Shown piece after piece: positions 26,497-35,040 of a DNA stretch of 64,000 nucleotides. The notes under the pieces are model-generated. The model was given only the letters and a program-made list of their open reading frames with translations. It was not told the origin of the DNA and made no database searches. Position numbers and translations under genes: made by a program. Source of the stretch: Chryseobacterium sp. T16E-39 (GTDB lineage Bacteria; Bacteroidota; Bacteroidia; Flavobacteriales; Weeksellaceae); the NCBI RefSeq assembly GCF_002216065.1, contig NZ_CP022282.1, forward strand, positions 4,340,001-4,404,000, given 5' to 3'. Each line of letters opens with the position of its first letter. Position 1 is the stretch's first letter.

Positions 26497-28107
26497 TTAT
26501 GATTTTCCGTCAGTCCATTTCTTGATTTCTGGATTTGGATTTGGAGATTTTGGAACGACATGGCATTTATAACCAATGATATAGATTCCATCAGATGTTA
26601 ATTTCTTACCATTCCACTTAGAATTGGAGTGTACATCCTGATTGTCATAGCTATAGGTTCCTCCGAAAACGAAAGGTCCGATTCCCACAGCTGCTCCTGA
26701 AGTTACTGAGTTTTTAACGTCAGTAAAAGCAGTACTGTTATTGGCGAAATCCAGGCAAACATCTTTTGCAATGATCAGTTCTGTGATCATAGAAGGCATT
26801 AATCCTTTACCTTTTCCATCGCTGATCACATCACCACTTAAAGTTTGTGGAGATTGTTCGTGAAGCTTCCAGTATTTAGATTCTATGAAGTTTTGGTTAA
26901 GCCATCCTCTTTCTACTCTTACTTTTCCAAGTTTGAAAGAGATTTTCATATTAGTATAATCAGTATTGATTTTTGTTTTTTCGTGTTTTCCACCACCTCT
27001 GGCTCCGATTGAGAAAATACCTAAACTAAATCCTGCAGCGGCACTCCAGTTATGAACTGATTTTGAGTAGTCATAATTAGATTCACCCTCTACAATAGTT
27101 ACTGTTGGCCATCCTTTGGATTCTTTTAATGCATTAGCAGCAACCGGAATAGATGGGGAATAATTGGTATAGTCTAAAACCCTTGTTCTTTGACTGTTTC
27201 TAAATTCAGATTCCATTCTTTTTTTGATCACAAGCATGTTCTTTTGCTCAACCTCACTTAGGTAGTTCTGGATTTTTTCTACAGCCTCTTTATATCCTAA
27301 AGATTGCCATGCTTTAAGGGAGGCGTCCTCTCTTTTCTTCATGTTTTTACCGTCAATTGATAGCTTGGCCATTGCCTCTGCATCTCCGTTGTCTGCTGCT
27401 GTTCTTATTTCATTGTTAGCATCTACGATATCGTAATACTTCATCTGATATTCCACATACTTAGAATAAGTTGGAGACACAAAAGTGTGGAAGATCTCAG
27501 GTTTGTTCATATCGTCGATAGGCGAGTTAGGATCAAAATCTGTGTTCTTTACTTTTTTGATTTTGAAAAGCTTGTCTCTTAATGTATTCAGTTTCTTTTC
27601 TACTTTTTCATCAAACTGAGTGTCAACAACGACAGACCATTGTAAAAGATCTTCGTATACTTTAGATACTCTTTTCTGAGAATCATTCATAATGCTCATG
27701 ATAGACATTGATCTTCCGTTTCCAGAACTTGTTAAAGGAGGTAATTGAGAAGGAATAACATCAACCATTGCAGCAAACTGTTCCATTTGAAGATACTTTC
27801 TGAATTTACTGTTCGATAAGGCATTTTGATAGGCTTCCATATCGATTTTAGGGTTTCCGTTAGCGTCAAGGATAGGTTCTCCTTTTGCATCTAGCATTGG
27901 TTTCGGTGATGGGGCATCTCCGAAAAGTCCGTTAAGAGCATAGTCAAAGGTATCTTCGGAAAGAGTAATCCCTACCGGGTCAAATGCAATGAAATCATTA
28001 GGTCCCAGAGAGTCCGGATCTCCACCGTTAGTTACTGTGTCATACACTTGTTTTAAAAGCATGCTCATTAATGAGTTCGATTTTGCTTCTTGAGTTAAAG
28101 TTGGCAT
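26497..28107 (-). CDS. Large protein of unknown function, first gene of the muramidase cluster
   Basis: A 536-residue protein I do not recognise, with no signal peptide. Residues 1-140 are loop-rich and include a degenerate GEPILDANGNPKID segment. Residues about 150-320 are helical and charged. Then comes a Gly-rich part (about 355-385, SLGIFSIGARGGG), the ERGWLNQNFIESKYW motif (about 400), a second Gly-rich stretch (VTSGAAVGIGPFVFGG, about 475) and the final strand IYIIGYKCHVVPK. The alternating Gly-rich segments would suit membrane-inserting beta hairpins, but this is inference. It has its own promoter-like box and probably leads the cluster. Confidence 0.75.
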   Translation of the reverse strand: MPTLTQEAKSNSLMSMLLKQVYDTVTNGGDPDSLGPNDFIAFDPVGITLSEDTFDYALNGLFGDAPSPKPMLDAKGEPILDANGNPKIDMEAYQNALSNSKFRKYLQMEQFAAMVDVIPSQLPPLTSSGNGRSMSIMSIMNDSQKRVSKVYEDLLQWSVVVDTQFDEKVEKKLNTLRDKLFKIKKVKNTDFDPNSPIDDMNKPEIFHTFVSPTYSKYVEYQMKYYDIVDANNEIRTAADNGDAEAMAKLSIDGKNMKKREDASLKAWQSLGYKEAVEKIQNYLSEVEQKNMLVIKKRMESEFRNSQRTRVLDYTNYSPSIPVAANALKESKGWPTVTIVEGESNYDYSKSVHNWSAAAGFSLGIFSIGARGGGKHEKTKINTDYTNMKISFKLGKVRVERGWLNQNFIESKYWKLHEQSPQTLSGDVISDGKGKGLMPSMITELIIAKDVCLDFANNSTAFTDVKNSVTSGAAVGIGPFVFGGTYSYDNQDVHSNSKWNGKKLTSDGIYIIGYKCHVVPKSPNPNPEIKKWTDGKS

Positions 28108-28174
28108 AATTATTTAGTTTTTGTTTTTTTTGCTTACTCTTTTCGGTTTTCAGCATCCCCGGTTTTGTATGGTA

Positions 28175-28182
28175 CAAATATA
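28175..28182 (-). promoter_or_regulatory. -7 promoter box (TATATTTG) of the large-protein cluster
   Basis: The minus-strand TATATTTG lies 67 nt before the start codon at 28107. No TTG at -33 spacing was found. Confidence 0.5.
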
Positions 28183-28426
28183 TTTTGGGTTTAAATTAGA
28201 TATCTCAGTATTTTTCCTGTTTTAAGATGTGGTTTTCACTATTTTTTATTTTATAATGAATTTTATTAATCAAATTGATGTTATTATTGAATAATATGAA
28301 GTTTTAAAGAGGTGTTTTTTAGGCTTTACTATTGCTTGCATAGTTAATTTTAACTATTGTCATAAAGTTTTTTAAAATATTAATGTTTTGTTAAAAATTT
28401 GGCAAATGTTTTGATATTATACCAGT

Positions 28427-28440
28427 ACTTATCGATAAGT
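28427..28440. promoter_or_regulatory. 14-bp perfect palindrome, candidate operator of tonB
   Basis: ACTTATCGATAAGT is fully self-complementary and extends to 20 nt (28424-28443) with one T-G mismatch. It has no T-run, so it is not a terminator. A dimeric regulator site is the simplest reading. Confidence 0.4.
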
Positions 28441-28493
28441 GCTATAAAAACTAATAATCACATTATTTACTAACCGTTTTAATATTTTAAGTG

Positions 28494-29330
28494 ATGAAAC
28501 ACCTACACACTAATCAGGAATTTCGCTTCAATGAAGTTCTTTTTGAGCATCGTAACAAGGAATATGGTGCTTATGTTTTAAGAAATGAATCAGATAGAAT
28601 ACTAACAAAAGCACTATTCGTGGGAGTAAGTTTGTTGGCTGCTATTTCAATTACACCGTTGGTAATTTCAGCGTTCAGGACTCCCGAAATAATTACAGAC
28701 GGGGGTTTTGTATTACCACCGCCGGTTATTATTAATGATACGGAGGATCCGCCTGTACAAGTTGTAAAACCTGTCCAGCCTGTTACCCCTCCGAATACAA
28801 AGCAATATGATAGTTCGGTTCCAACACCAGTAAAAGATGCAATAGAACCGGCTAAAATTACAAAACCTGCTGATGCAGCTCCAGGATTGATTAATAATCC
28901 AGATGGTGAGTCCGTTAAAAACACATATATTCCTCCGGCTCCAACTATTGGGAATGGGCCAATTGCGCCGCCAGTACAACAACCGCCAGCACTTCCTAAA
29001 AATCCTGGCAATTCAATAGCAGATCAAGGTGAACTTAGCGTTGAAGCTAATTTCGTAGGTGGAATCGATTCATTCAGAAATAAAGTAATGAATAATTTTG
29101 ATGGTTCAGGATTTGAAACAGGTGGAATAGTAAAGACTACTATTACTTTTATCGTAGAAATTGATGGAACAATCTCAGGAATTAAGGCTAATGGTACCAA
29201 CGCAGATTTCAATAGCGAGGCGATGAGAACGATAAAATCGATCAGAGGAAAATGGGTGCCTGGAAAAAATAAGCAAGGACAAAATGTAAGAAGTTATTTC
29301 AAATTTCCGATTTCAATGAAGTTTGAATAA
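28494..29330 (+). CDS. TonB family energy transducer
   Basis: A 278-residue protein spanning the inner membrane and periplasm that passes proton-motive energy to TonB-dependent outer-membrane receptors. One transmembrane helix (about residues 40-60) follows a cytoplasmic start FNEVLFEHRNKEYGAYVLR typical of Bacteroidota TonB. A Pro-rich periplasmic spacer (about 75-180) precedes the TonB_C domain (about 185-278, ending RSYFKFPISMKFE). I use the ATG at 28494 rather than the GTG one codon earlier. No exbBD genes lie in the window. Confidence 0.9.
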   Translation: MKHLHTNQEFRFNEVLFEHRNKEYGAYVLRNESDRILTKALFVGVSLLAAISITPLVISAFRTPEIITDGGFVLPPPVIINDTEDPPVQVVKPVQPVTPPNTKQYDSSVPTPVKDAIEPAKITKPADAAPGLINNPDGESVKNTYIPPAPTIGNGPIAPPVQQPPALPKNPGNSIADQGELSVEANFVGGIDSFRNKVMNNFDGSGFETGGIVKTTITFIVEIDGTISGIKANGTNADFNSEAMRTIKSIRGKWVPGKNKQGQNVRSYFKFPISMKFE

Positions 29331-29354
29331 TATATATCAAACAACTCTTGACAG

Positions 29355-29392
29355 TTATCCACAAAATACTATATTTTGTGGATAATTTTTTT
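29355..29392 (+). terminator. Inverted pair of perfect DnaA boxes / AT-rich hairpin with T-run
   Basis: A 14-bp perfect inverted repeat (29355-29368 and 29372-29385) carries TTATCCACA in each arm and is followed by a T-run. It can be read as the tonB terminator or as a DnaA-binding site before parA; the sequence alone does not decide. Confidence 0.6.
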
Positions 29393-29469
29393 TAGCGTTA
29401 ATTTCCTTATTAACAATATTTTAACTCATTTTTACTTTTCATCATTCATTAAGAGCAAAGAAAAATGTG

Positions 29470-29477
29470 TATTTTTG
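29470..29477 (+). promoter_or_regulatory. -7 promoter box (TATTTTTG) of parA
   Basis: TATTTTTG lies 18 nt before the ATG at 29496. It supports that start over an upstream in-frame ATG at 29376, which would lie before the transcript begins. Confidence 0.65.
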
Positions 29478-29495
29478 AGGCTTAAAGTTCTAATA

Positions 29496-30269
29496 ATGGG
29501 AAAAATCATAGGTATCGCTAATCAGAAAGGGGGAGTTGGAAAAACAACAACAGCTGTAAATCTTGCTGCGGCATTAGGGGTATTGGAAAAGAAAATATTA
29601 ATCATTGACGCAGATCCTCAGGCAAATGCTACTTCGGGATTAGGTGTTGAAGATGTACAATATTCTACATACAATCTTTTGGAACACAGTGTGGAAACAA
29701 TCAACTGTATCAAGAAAACGGCAACACCCAATCTTGATATTGTGCCATCTCATATAGACTTAGTAGCCGCGGAAATTGAATTGGTTGACAAAGATGACCG
29801 TGAGTATATGCTTAAAAAAGCATTGCAAAGTGTAAAAGATGATTATGATTTTATTATCATCGATTGCGCACCAAGTTTAGGTCTGATTACTGTAAACGCA
29901 TTAACAGCAGCTGATTCTGTGATCATCCCGATTCAATGTGAATACTTCGCGTTAGAAGGTTTAGGAAAGCTTTTGAATACCATTAAAAACGTTCAGAAAA
30001 TCCATAATAAAGATCTTGATATTGAAGGATTGCTTTTAACAATGTATGACAGCAGATTAAGATTATCGAATCAGGTGGTAGAAGAGGTGAATGCCCATTT
30101 TCCTGAAATGGTTTTTGAAACGATCATCAGTAGAAATGTAAGATTAAGCGAAGCACCAAGTTTTGGAGAAAGTATTTTAAACTACGATGCTGAAAGTAAA
30201 GGAGCAATTCAATATATTCAGTTAGCAGAAGAAGTTCTGTTGAAAAATGAAAATTTAGTAAAGAATTAA
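29496..30269 (+). CDS. parA: ParA family chromosome-partitioning ATPase
   Basis: A 257-residue Walker-type ATPase that moves ParB-bound DNA. The deviant Walker A KGGVGKTTTAV is at about residues 11-21. Walker A' (IIDADPQANAT) and the DCAPSLG motif follow, and SRNVRLSEAPSFG near the end is typical of chromosomal ParA/Soj. The start at 29496 is chosen from the promoter position and because family homology begins at MGKIIGIANQ. parB follows after 109 nt, then dapB and lepB, a gene order conserved in Bacteroidota. Confidence 0.95.
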   Translation: MGKIIGIANQKGGVGKTTTAVNLAAALGVLEKKILIIDADPQANATSGLGVEDVQYSTYNLLEHSVETINCIKKTATPNLDIVPSHIDLVAAEIELVDKDDREYMLKKALQSVKDDYDFIIIDCAPSLGLITVNALTAADSVIIPIQCEYFALEGLGKLLNTIKNVQKIHNKDLDIEGLLLTMYDSRLRLSNQVVEEVNAHFPEMVFETIISRNVRLSEAPSFGESILNYDAESKGAIQYIQLAEEVLLKNENLVKN

Positions 30270-30378
30270 ATTTAAAATAAATAATAGATAATACTGAAAT
30301 TCAGATGAATTGATTTTTGATTTTTATTGATCATTCATCACTTATCACATAGGTTATCATCATTTATCAAATATATCT

Positions 30379-31269
30379 ATGAAGGACAAAAAAAGAGCTA
30401 TGGGACGTGGTTTGGGGGCTATTTTAAGTGCTGAATCCAAAGCAACTGTTAACTCTGCTACTGATGAAGGAGCAGATAAATTTGTAGGGAATATCGTAGA
30501 AGTAGCGATTGAAGATATTTATCCTAACCCAACGCAGCCAAGAACTTATTTTGATGAAAAGGCACTGAATGAACTTGCACAGTCTATTAAAAACTTAGGT
30601 GTAATCCAACCCATTACCTTAAGAAAAGAAGGTGAAAGGTTTGAGATTATATCTGGGGAAAGACGGTTCCGTGCAAGTAAAATTGCAGGCTTAACTTCTA
30701 TTCCTGCTTACATCCGTTTGGTAAACGACCAGGAGCTTTTAGAAATGGCTCTTGTTGAGAACATTCAAAGAGAAGATCTTGATTCTATTGAAATTGCTTT
30801 AACTTACCAAAGACTTTTAGATGAGATCGGAATGACTCAGGAAAATCTTAGCCAAAGAGTAGGAAAGGATAGAAGTACCATTACCAACTCTATCAGATTA
30901 TTGAGATTAAGTCCGGATATTCAGAACGCCATCAGAAGTGGTGAGATTTCTGCAGGACATGGAAGAGCAATCATCAGTATGGATAATGATGAGTTACAGC
31001 AAATTTTATTTGACCTTATTATCAAAGAACAGCTGAATGTACGTCAGGCTGAGCAAGCTGCTACAGCTTTAAAGAATCCAAAATCACCTGCAGCCAAAAA
31101 AGTAAAAGCTGAGCTTTCAAATAACTATAAGAGAGCCCAGAAGACGATCTCTGACATCTTAGAAGTAAAGGTGGAGATCAAAACAACTGGAAATGGTAAA
31201 AAAGGTAAAATTGTTCTTGACTTTAAGAATGAGGATGAGTTGGAATACATTCTATCTCATATTAAATAA
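30379..31269 (+). CDS. parB: ParB family chromosome-partitioning protein
   Basis: A 296-residue DNA-binding CTPase that loads at parS sites and works with ParA. It shows the N-terminal ParA-interacting motif (MGRGLGAIL), NPTQPRTYFDEKALNELAQS, the CTP-binding SGERRFRASKIAGL (about residues 94-107), NIQREDLDSIE, then a helix-turn-helix (about 145-185) and a C-terminal dimerisation domain. Length is typical. No perfect parS palindrome was seen in the window by eye. Confidence 0.95.
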   Translation: MKDKKRAMGRGLGAILSAESKATVNSATDEGADKFVGNIVEVAIEDIYPNPTQPRTYFDEKALNELAQSIKNLGVIQPITLRKEGERFEIISGERRFRASKIAGLTSIPAYIRLVNDQELLEMALVENIQREDLDSIEIALTYQRLLDEIGMTQENLSQRVGKDRSTITNSIRLLRLSPDIQNAIRSGEISAGHGRAIISMDNDELQQILFDLIIKEQLNVRQAEQAATALKNPKSPAAKKVKAELSNNYKRAQKTISDILEVKVEIKTTGNGKKGKIVLDFKNEDELEYILSHIK

Positions 31270-31908
31270 ATGAAGAAATTATTGTTCACTTTTTTCTTGT
31301 GTCTGTATGCATTAGCCTATTCACAAGTAAATCCTAACGATACTATTCGGGTAGAGCACCATCCGAAGGATAGTATTTCTGCGGCAAAACCACAGAAGTC
31401 TGAAGCAAAAGTGGTTTCAGATCTTGAAAAAGCCAACGGCCCTACAGCGAAAACTTTAAAATTAAATCCTACAAAGGCCGGTTTATATTCTGCAGTTTTT
31501 CCAGGGTTAGGCCAGTTTTATAATAAAAAGTACTGGAAAATTCCTATTGTATGGGGAGCTGTCGGAACCGGAGTTGGTATTGCAATGTGGAATGACAAAC
31601 AATATAAGAAATACAGAGAGTATTATATTGCCAAATTAAATGGAACTCCCAATGAATTCATCGATAGCCGTCCCTGGCTGGATAAAATCGCATTGGCCAA
31701 TGTTCAGGACAGGGCAAAAAGACAAAGAGACTATGCTATAGCAATTACAGGATTGATCTATATTCTGAGTATTGTTGATGCCGTTGTAGATGCACATCTT
31801 TACGAAAGCCGCCATGACCCTGATTTAACTTTTAAACCCGCTGTTATTCAGGATCAGTTCAGTATAGAACCTCCTAAAACAGGACTGAGTTTAAGTTACA
31901 GATTCTAA
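31270..31908 (+). CDS. DUF5683 domain membrane protein
   Basis: A 212-residue protein with a signal peptide (LLFTFFLCLYALAYSQ) and a DUF5683 domain (about residues 65-210): the KAGLYSAVFPGLGQFYNKKYW segment, cut here to its core GLGQFYNKKYWKIP, and a transmembrane stretch near IAITGLIYILSIVDA. The function is unknown, but the gene nearly always lies between parB and dapB in Bacteroidota. It begins immediately after the parB stop codon, implying translational coupling. Confidence 0.85.
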   Translation: MKKLLFTFFLCLYALAYSQVNPNDTIRVEHHPKDSISAAKPQKSEAKVVSDLEKANGPTAKTLKLNPTKAGLYSAVFPGLGQFYNKKYWKIPIVWGAVGTGVGIAMWNDKQYKKYREYYIAKLNGTPNEFIDSRPWLDKIALANVQDRAKRQRDYAIAITGLIYILSIVDAVVDAHLYESRHDPDLTFKPAVIQDQFSIEPPKTGLSLSYRF

Positions 31909-31925
31909 TAAATAATATACATTAC

Positions 31926-32627
31926 ATGAAAATAGCATTAGTTGGATATGGAAAAATGGGCAAGATCATCGATGAAATTGCTATGAAAAGAGGGCACGAA
32001 GTCGTTGCCCGTCTGAAAGAAACTCCAACTGCTGAAAATCTTAATAATCCTGATGTTGTTATCGAATTTTCACTCCCGGAAGTGGCATTTAGCAATATAA
32101 AGGCCTGCCTGGAAAATAAGATTCCGGTTATTTGCGGAACTACAGGATGGCTGGATAAAAAGGAAGAAATTGAGAGAATTGCAATAGAAAATCAAACTGC
32201 ATTTTTATACGGTTCTAATTTTAGTTTAGGGGTTAATTTATTTTTTGCATTAAATGAAAAGCTGGCTGACTTAATGAAGAATGTTAATGAATATTCTTGT
32301 CAGCTTGAGGAGATTCATCATATCCATAAATTAGATGCACCGAGTGGAACCGCTATTTCCCTCGCAGAAGGTATCTTTAAAAACAATCCTAAATTTGACG
32401 CGTGGAAGCTTGAAGAAACCCAGGGAAATCAGTTGGGTATTTTTGCGGTTCGTGAAGATGAGGTACCAGGAACCCATAGCGTATTTTATAAAAGTGAAGT
32501 GGATGAAATTGAAATCAAGCATACAGCATTTAACAGAAATGGTTTTGCATTGGGAGCAGTAGTTGCTGCAGAATGGATCAAAGATAAAAAAGGAAATTTC
32601 ACAATGAAAGATGTTTTGGGTCTTTAA
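31926..32627 (+). CDS. dapB: 4-hydroxy-tetrahydrodipicolinate reductase
   Basis: A 233-residue enzyme of lysine and diaminopimelate synthesis that reduces the product of DapA with NAD(P)H. It has the nucleotide-binding GYGKMGKIID (residues 7-16), CGTTGW near residue 75, the catalytic EIHHIHKLDAPSGTA (about 128-142) and a final AAEWIKDKKG block. It is shorter than the E. coli enzyme (273), which is normal in Bacteroidota. It is part of the parAB-lepB block. Confidence 0.95.
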   Translation: MKIALVGYGKMGKIIDEIAMKRGHEVVARLKETPTAENLNNPDVVIEFSLPEVAFSNIKACLENKIPVICGTTGWLDKKEEIERIAIENQTAFLYGSNFSLGVNLFFALNEKLADLMKNVNEYSCQLEEIHHIHKLDAPSGTAISLAEGIFKNNPKFDAWKLEETQGNQLGIFAVREDEVPGTHSVFYKSEVDEIEIKHTAFNRNGFALGAVVAAEWIKDKKGNFTMKDVLGL

Positions 32628-32703
32628 ATTGTAACAAATCTCCCAAATCACAAACTAATACAGCAGTTATTCAACGTAAATTAATAGAATAGGCACGAAA
32701 TTT

Positions 32704-34359
32704 ATGAATTATTTTTTAACATATACAGTATACGTTCTCATTTTATCCCTTTTAATGGGGATTTCGACATGGAAACTATTCAAAAAATTAGGGTATAGTC
32801 CATTATTTGCTTTTATCCCTTTTTACAATTATTTCATTATTCTAAAAGAAACCAAACACCCTAGGTGGTGGGCTATTTTATCATATTTTCCAATTGTGGG
32901 TCCGATTATGATGTCCGTTTTTCATTTATACTTAATGAAAAAATTTGGTAAGTCTCTTTTCAAAGACCAATTGCTTACTGTAATCCTTCCTTTCATTTAC
33001 ATGGCTGTAGTAAATTATGGCAAAGATGTAGAATTGGAAGATGAAAATGATCTGTTTTTAACAGACGAAGAAAAAACAGCGAAAAAGAAAGACTCTTTTC
33101 TGGGATCTGTTACTTTTGCAGTTGTTTTTGCAACGATCATCCACGTTTTCGTAACACAGCCTTTCGGTATTCCTACCGGATCAATGGAGAGAACATTATT
33201 GGTGGGTGATTTCTTATTTGTAAACAAATGGAGCTATGGGTATAGATTGCCAATGCGTCCATTAGCAATACCTTTTTTACAGGGAACTATTATGGATACC
33301 GGGGAGCCGGGAAATCCGAAGGATGATCCTAAATCTTATGTAGATGGTGTAAAATTACCGTATGCAAGGATTATGCAATTCAACAAACCTCAGAAAAATG
33401 ATGTTCTTGTTTTCAACTATCCTCAGGATTCAGTACATACGGCGATAGATAGAAAAGATCCTTATGTAAAAAGATGCGTTGCTGTTGCAGGGGATACTTT
33501 TGAAATGAGATCAGGAAGACTTTTTGTCAACGGAAAGCCTGAAACGGTTTTAGGAGATCAGGAAGTTCAGCATGCTTATACTGTTAATACTGGAGCTCAG
33601 TTAGATATTCCGGGATTGTATAATACATATGGTTTCTTACCGGTAAGAGAAATGCAGACTGACAAAGGTTTTGTTTACATGTTCCAGGGGTTAACGAATA
33701 AAACTGCGGCGGAAATTAAAGCATTACCAAGTGTAATCGATATGGAAGAAAGTATTTTTCCAAAAGATTCTGCAACGGTTCAGCATAAATTAAATGCTGA
33801 TAAAACAGCCTACACAAAAAGTATTGATACCACGCAATCCATATTTCCAATCAATAAACCTTGGAACCAGGATTGGTATGGACCACTTAGAATTCCTAAG
33901 AAAGGGGATGTTGTAGCAATCAACAAAGAAACACTTCCAACCTATCAATGGATTATCTCTGAATATGAGCACAATAGTCTGGAGAATAAAAATGGGAAAA
34001 TTTTCATCAATGGAAAAGAGGCTACTCAATATACCATTAAGCAGGATTATTATATGATGGTTGGAGACAACAGGGATGCATCTTTGGATGCAAGGTTCTT
34101 TGGTTTTGTTCCGGAAGAAAATATTGTAGGAAAACCAATATTTACCTGGATGAGCTTACAAGGTGTTTTCAAGGATGCGAGTTCATCTTATCAGGCACCA
34201 TTTAAGATCCGTTGGGAAAGGATGTTTAAAGCAACCAACACTGGAGAGACTAATAAAACCTCTTACTGGTGGATTGCAGCGATGATTCTTATTTTATTCT
34301 TTGGATGGGATTACTTTGTTAAACTGTTCAGAAAGAAAAAGACAGAAGAAGATTTATAA
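32704..34359 (+). CDS. lepB: Signal peptidase I with extended N-terminal membrane region and internal insert
   Basis: A 551-residue membrane serine protease of the S26 family that removes signal peptides at the periplasmic face. Three hydrophobic helices (residues 5-25, 33-48, 55-78) precede the canonical anchor (about 133-152). The catalytic Ser is S160 (PTGSME) and the catalytic Lys is K256 (YVKRCVAVAGD). The GDNRDASLDARFFG box comes late (about 458) because of an insertion of roughly 170 residues between boxes, as in other Bacteroidota LepB. A C-terminal transmembrane helix (about 522-540) ends the protein. Confidence 0.93.
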   Translation: MNYFLTYTVYVLILSLLMGISTWKLFKKLGYSPLFAFIPFYNYFIILKETKHPRWWAILSYFPIVGPIMMSVFHLYLMKKFGKSLFKDQLLTVILPFIYMAVVNYGKDVELEDENDLFLTDEEKTAKKKDSFLGSVTFAVVFATIIHVFVTQPFGIPTGSMERTLLVGDFLFVNKWSYGYRLPMRPLAIPFLQGTIMDTGEPGNPKDDPKSYVDGVKLPYARIMQFNKPQKNDVLVFNYPQDSVHTAIDRKDPYVKRCVAVAGDTFEMRSGRLFVNGKPETVLGDQEVQHAYTVNTGAQLDIPGLYNTYGFLPVREMQTDKGFVYMFQGLTNKTAAEIKALPSVIDMEESIFPKDSATVQHKLNADKTAYTKSIDTTQSIFPINKPWNQDWYGPLRIPKKGDVVAINKETLPTYQWIISEYEHNSLENKNGKIFINGKEATQYTIKQDYYMMVGDNRDASLDARFFGFVPEENIVGKPIFTWMSLQGVFKDASSSYQAPFKIRWERMFKATNTGETNKTSYWWIAAMILILFFGWDYFVKLFRKKKTEEDL

Positions 34360-34380
34360 ATAAAATAAATTTAAAATAGA

Positions 34381-34411
34381 ATGAAGTATTTGGAAAAATA
34401 CTTCATTTTTG
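34381..34411 (+). terminator. Terminator after lepB
   Basis: An 11-bp perfect stem (34381-34391 with 34396-34406, loop GGAA) runs into a T-run. The wbqC-like ATG lies only 5 nt after it, so read-through or a promoter inside this region must serve that gene. Confidence 0.8.
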
Positions 34412-34415
34412 TATT

Positions 34416-35039
34416 ATGAATATGAAGAATGTACTATTGCCGGTGTTCTATTTACCACCGATTTCATGGTTTTCAGTTTTTTTAAATGCTGAAAACGAAG
34501 TTACTTTTGAGCAGTTTGAAAATTTCCCCAAGCAGACCTATAGAAACAGAACTAATATTTATGGGGCTAACGGAAAACTTTCGCTAATTATCCCAATCAG
34601 TCATACAGGAAAAAGAGAATTAAAAGAAATAGAAGTTTCGAACAGGGAAGACTGGAGGAAACTTCATTGGAAATCTATTAAGACTGCTTATCAAAGTTCT
34701 CCCTATTTTGAATTTTATGAAGATAGATTAATAAAACTGTTTGAATTAAAGGAAAATAATCTTTTTGATTTTAATATAAAGGGTTTAGAGATTATACAGC
34801 AGATCTTGAAAACAGAAAAGGCATACTCTTTGAATGAAGAATATATCAAAAATCCTGAAGAAATTAATTTTAGAGAAAAATTTTCCACAAAAGTCCCTTC
34901 AGAATATGAAATGGATACGTACTATCAAACATTCTCCGATAAATTAGGATTTTTAAATGACTTATCGATTCTGGACCTTATTTGTAACAAAGGACCTGAA
35001 TCTTTGACTTATATTAAAAATATTAAACAATTATACTAG
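34416..35039 (+). CDS. WbqC family protein
   Basis: A 207-residue cytoplasmic protein of the WbqC-like family, associated with polysaccharide gene clusters; its exact reaction is unknown. It starts LPVFYLPPISWFSVFL, shows the TYRNRTNIYGANGKLSLIIP segment near residues 40-60 (core NIYGANGKL) and WRKLHWKSIKTAYQSSPYF near 82-100, all typical of the family. It follows lepB in the conserved block and abuts the subtilase gene with 1 nt between. Confidence 0.88.
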   Translation: MNMKNVLLPVFYLPPISWFSVFLNAENEVTFEQFENFPKQTYRNRTNIYGANGKLSLIIPISHTGKRELKEIEVSNREDWRKLHWKSIKTAYQSSPYFEFYEDRLIKLFELKENNLFDFNIKGLEIIQQILKTEKAYSLNEEYIKNPEEINFREKFSTKVPSEYEMDTYYQTFSDKLGFLNDLSILDLICNKGPESLTYIKNIKQLY

Positions 35040-35040
35040 C

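Larger units (their letters stand above)
28108..28493. other. 386-nt intergenic region between divergent genes
   Basis: No gene is seen here. The region is very AT-rich. It holds a minus-strand -7 box (28175-28182) for the 536-residue protein gene and a perfect 14-bp palindrome (28427-28440) 53 nt before the tonB start. Confidence 0.7.

Noticed and set aside
28571..29011. 146-codon open frame opposite tonB
   Set aside because: It is antisense to the Pro-rich TonB spacer; its Gly/Thr-rich product only reflects the complementary Pro codons.
29376..29495. Upstream in-frame start for parA
   Set aside because: The promoter box at 29470-29477 lies downstream of it, and the extra residues do not match ParA proteins.
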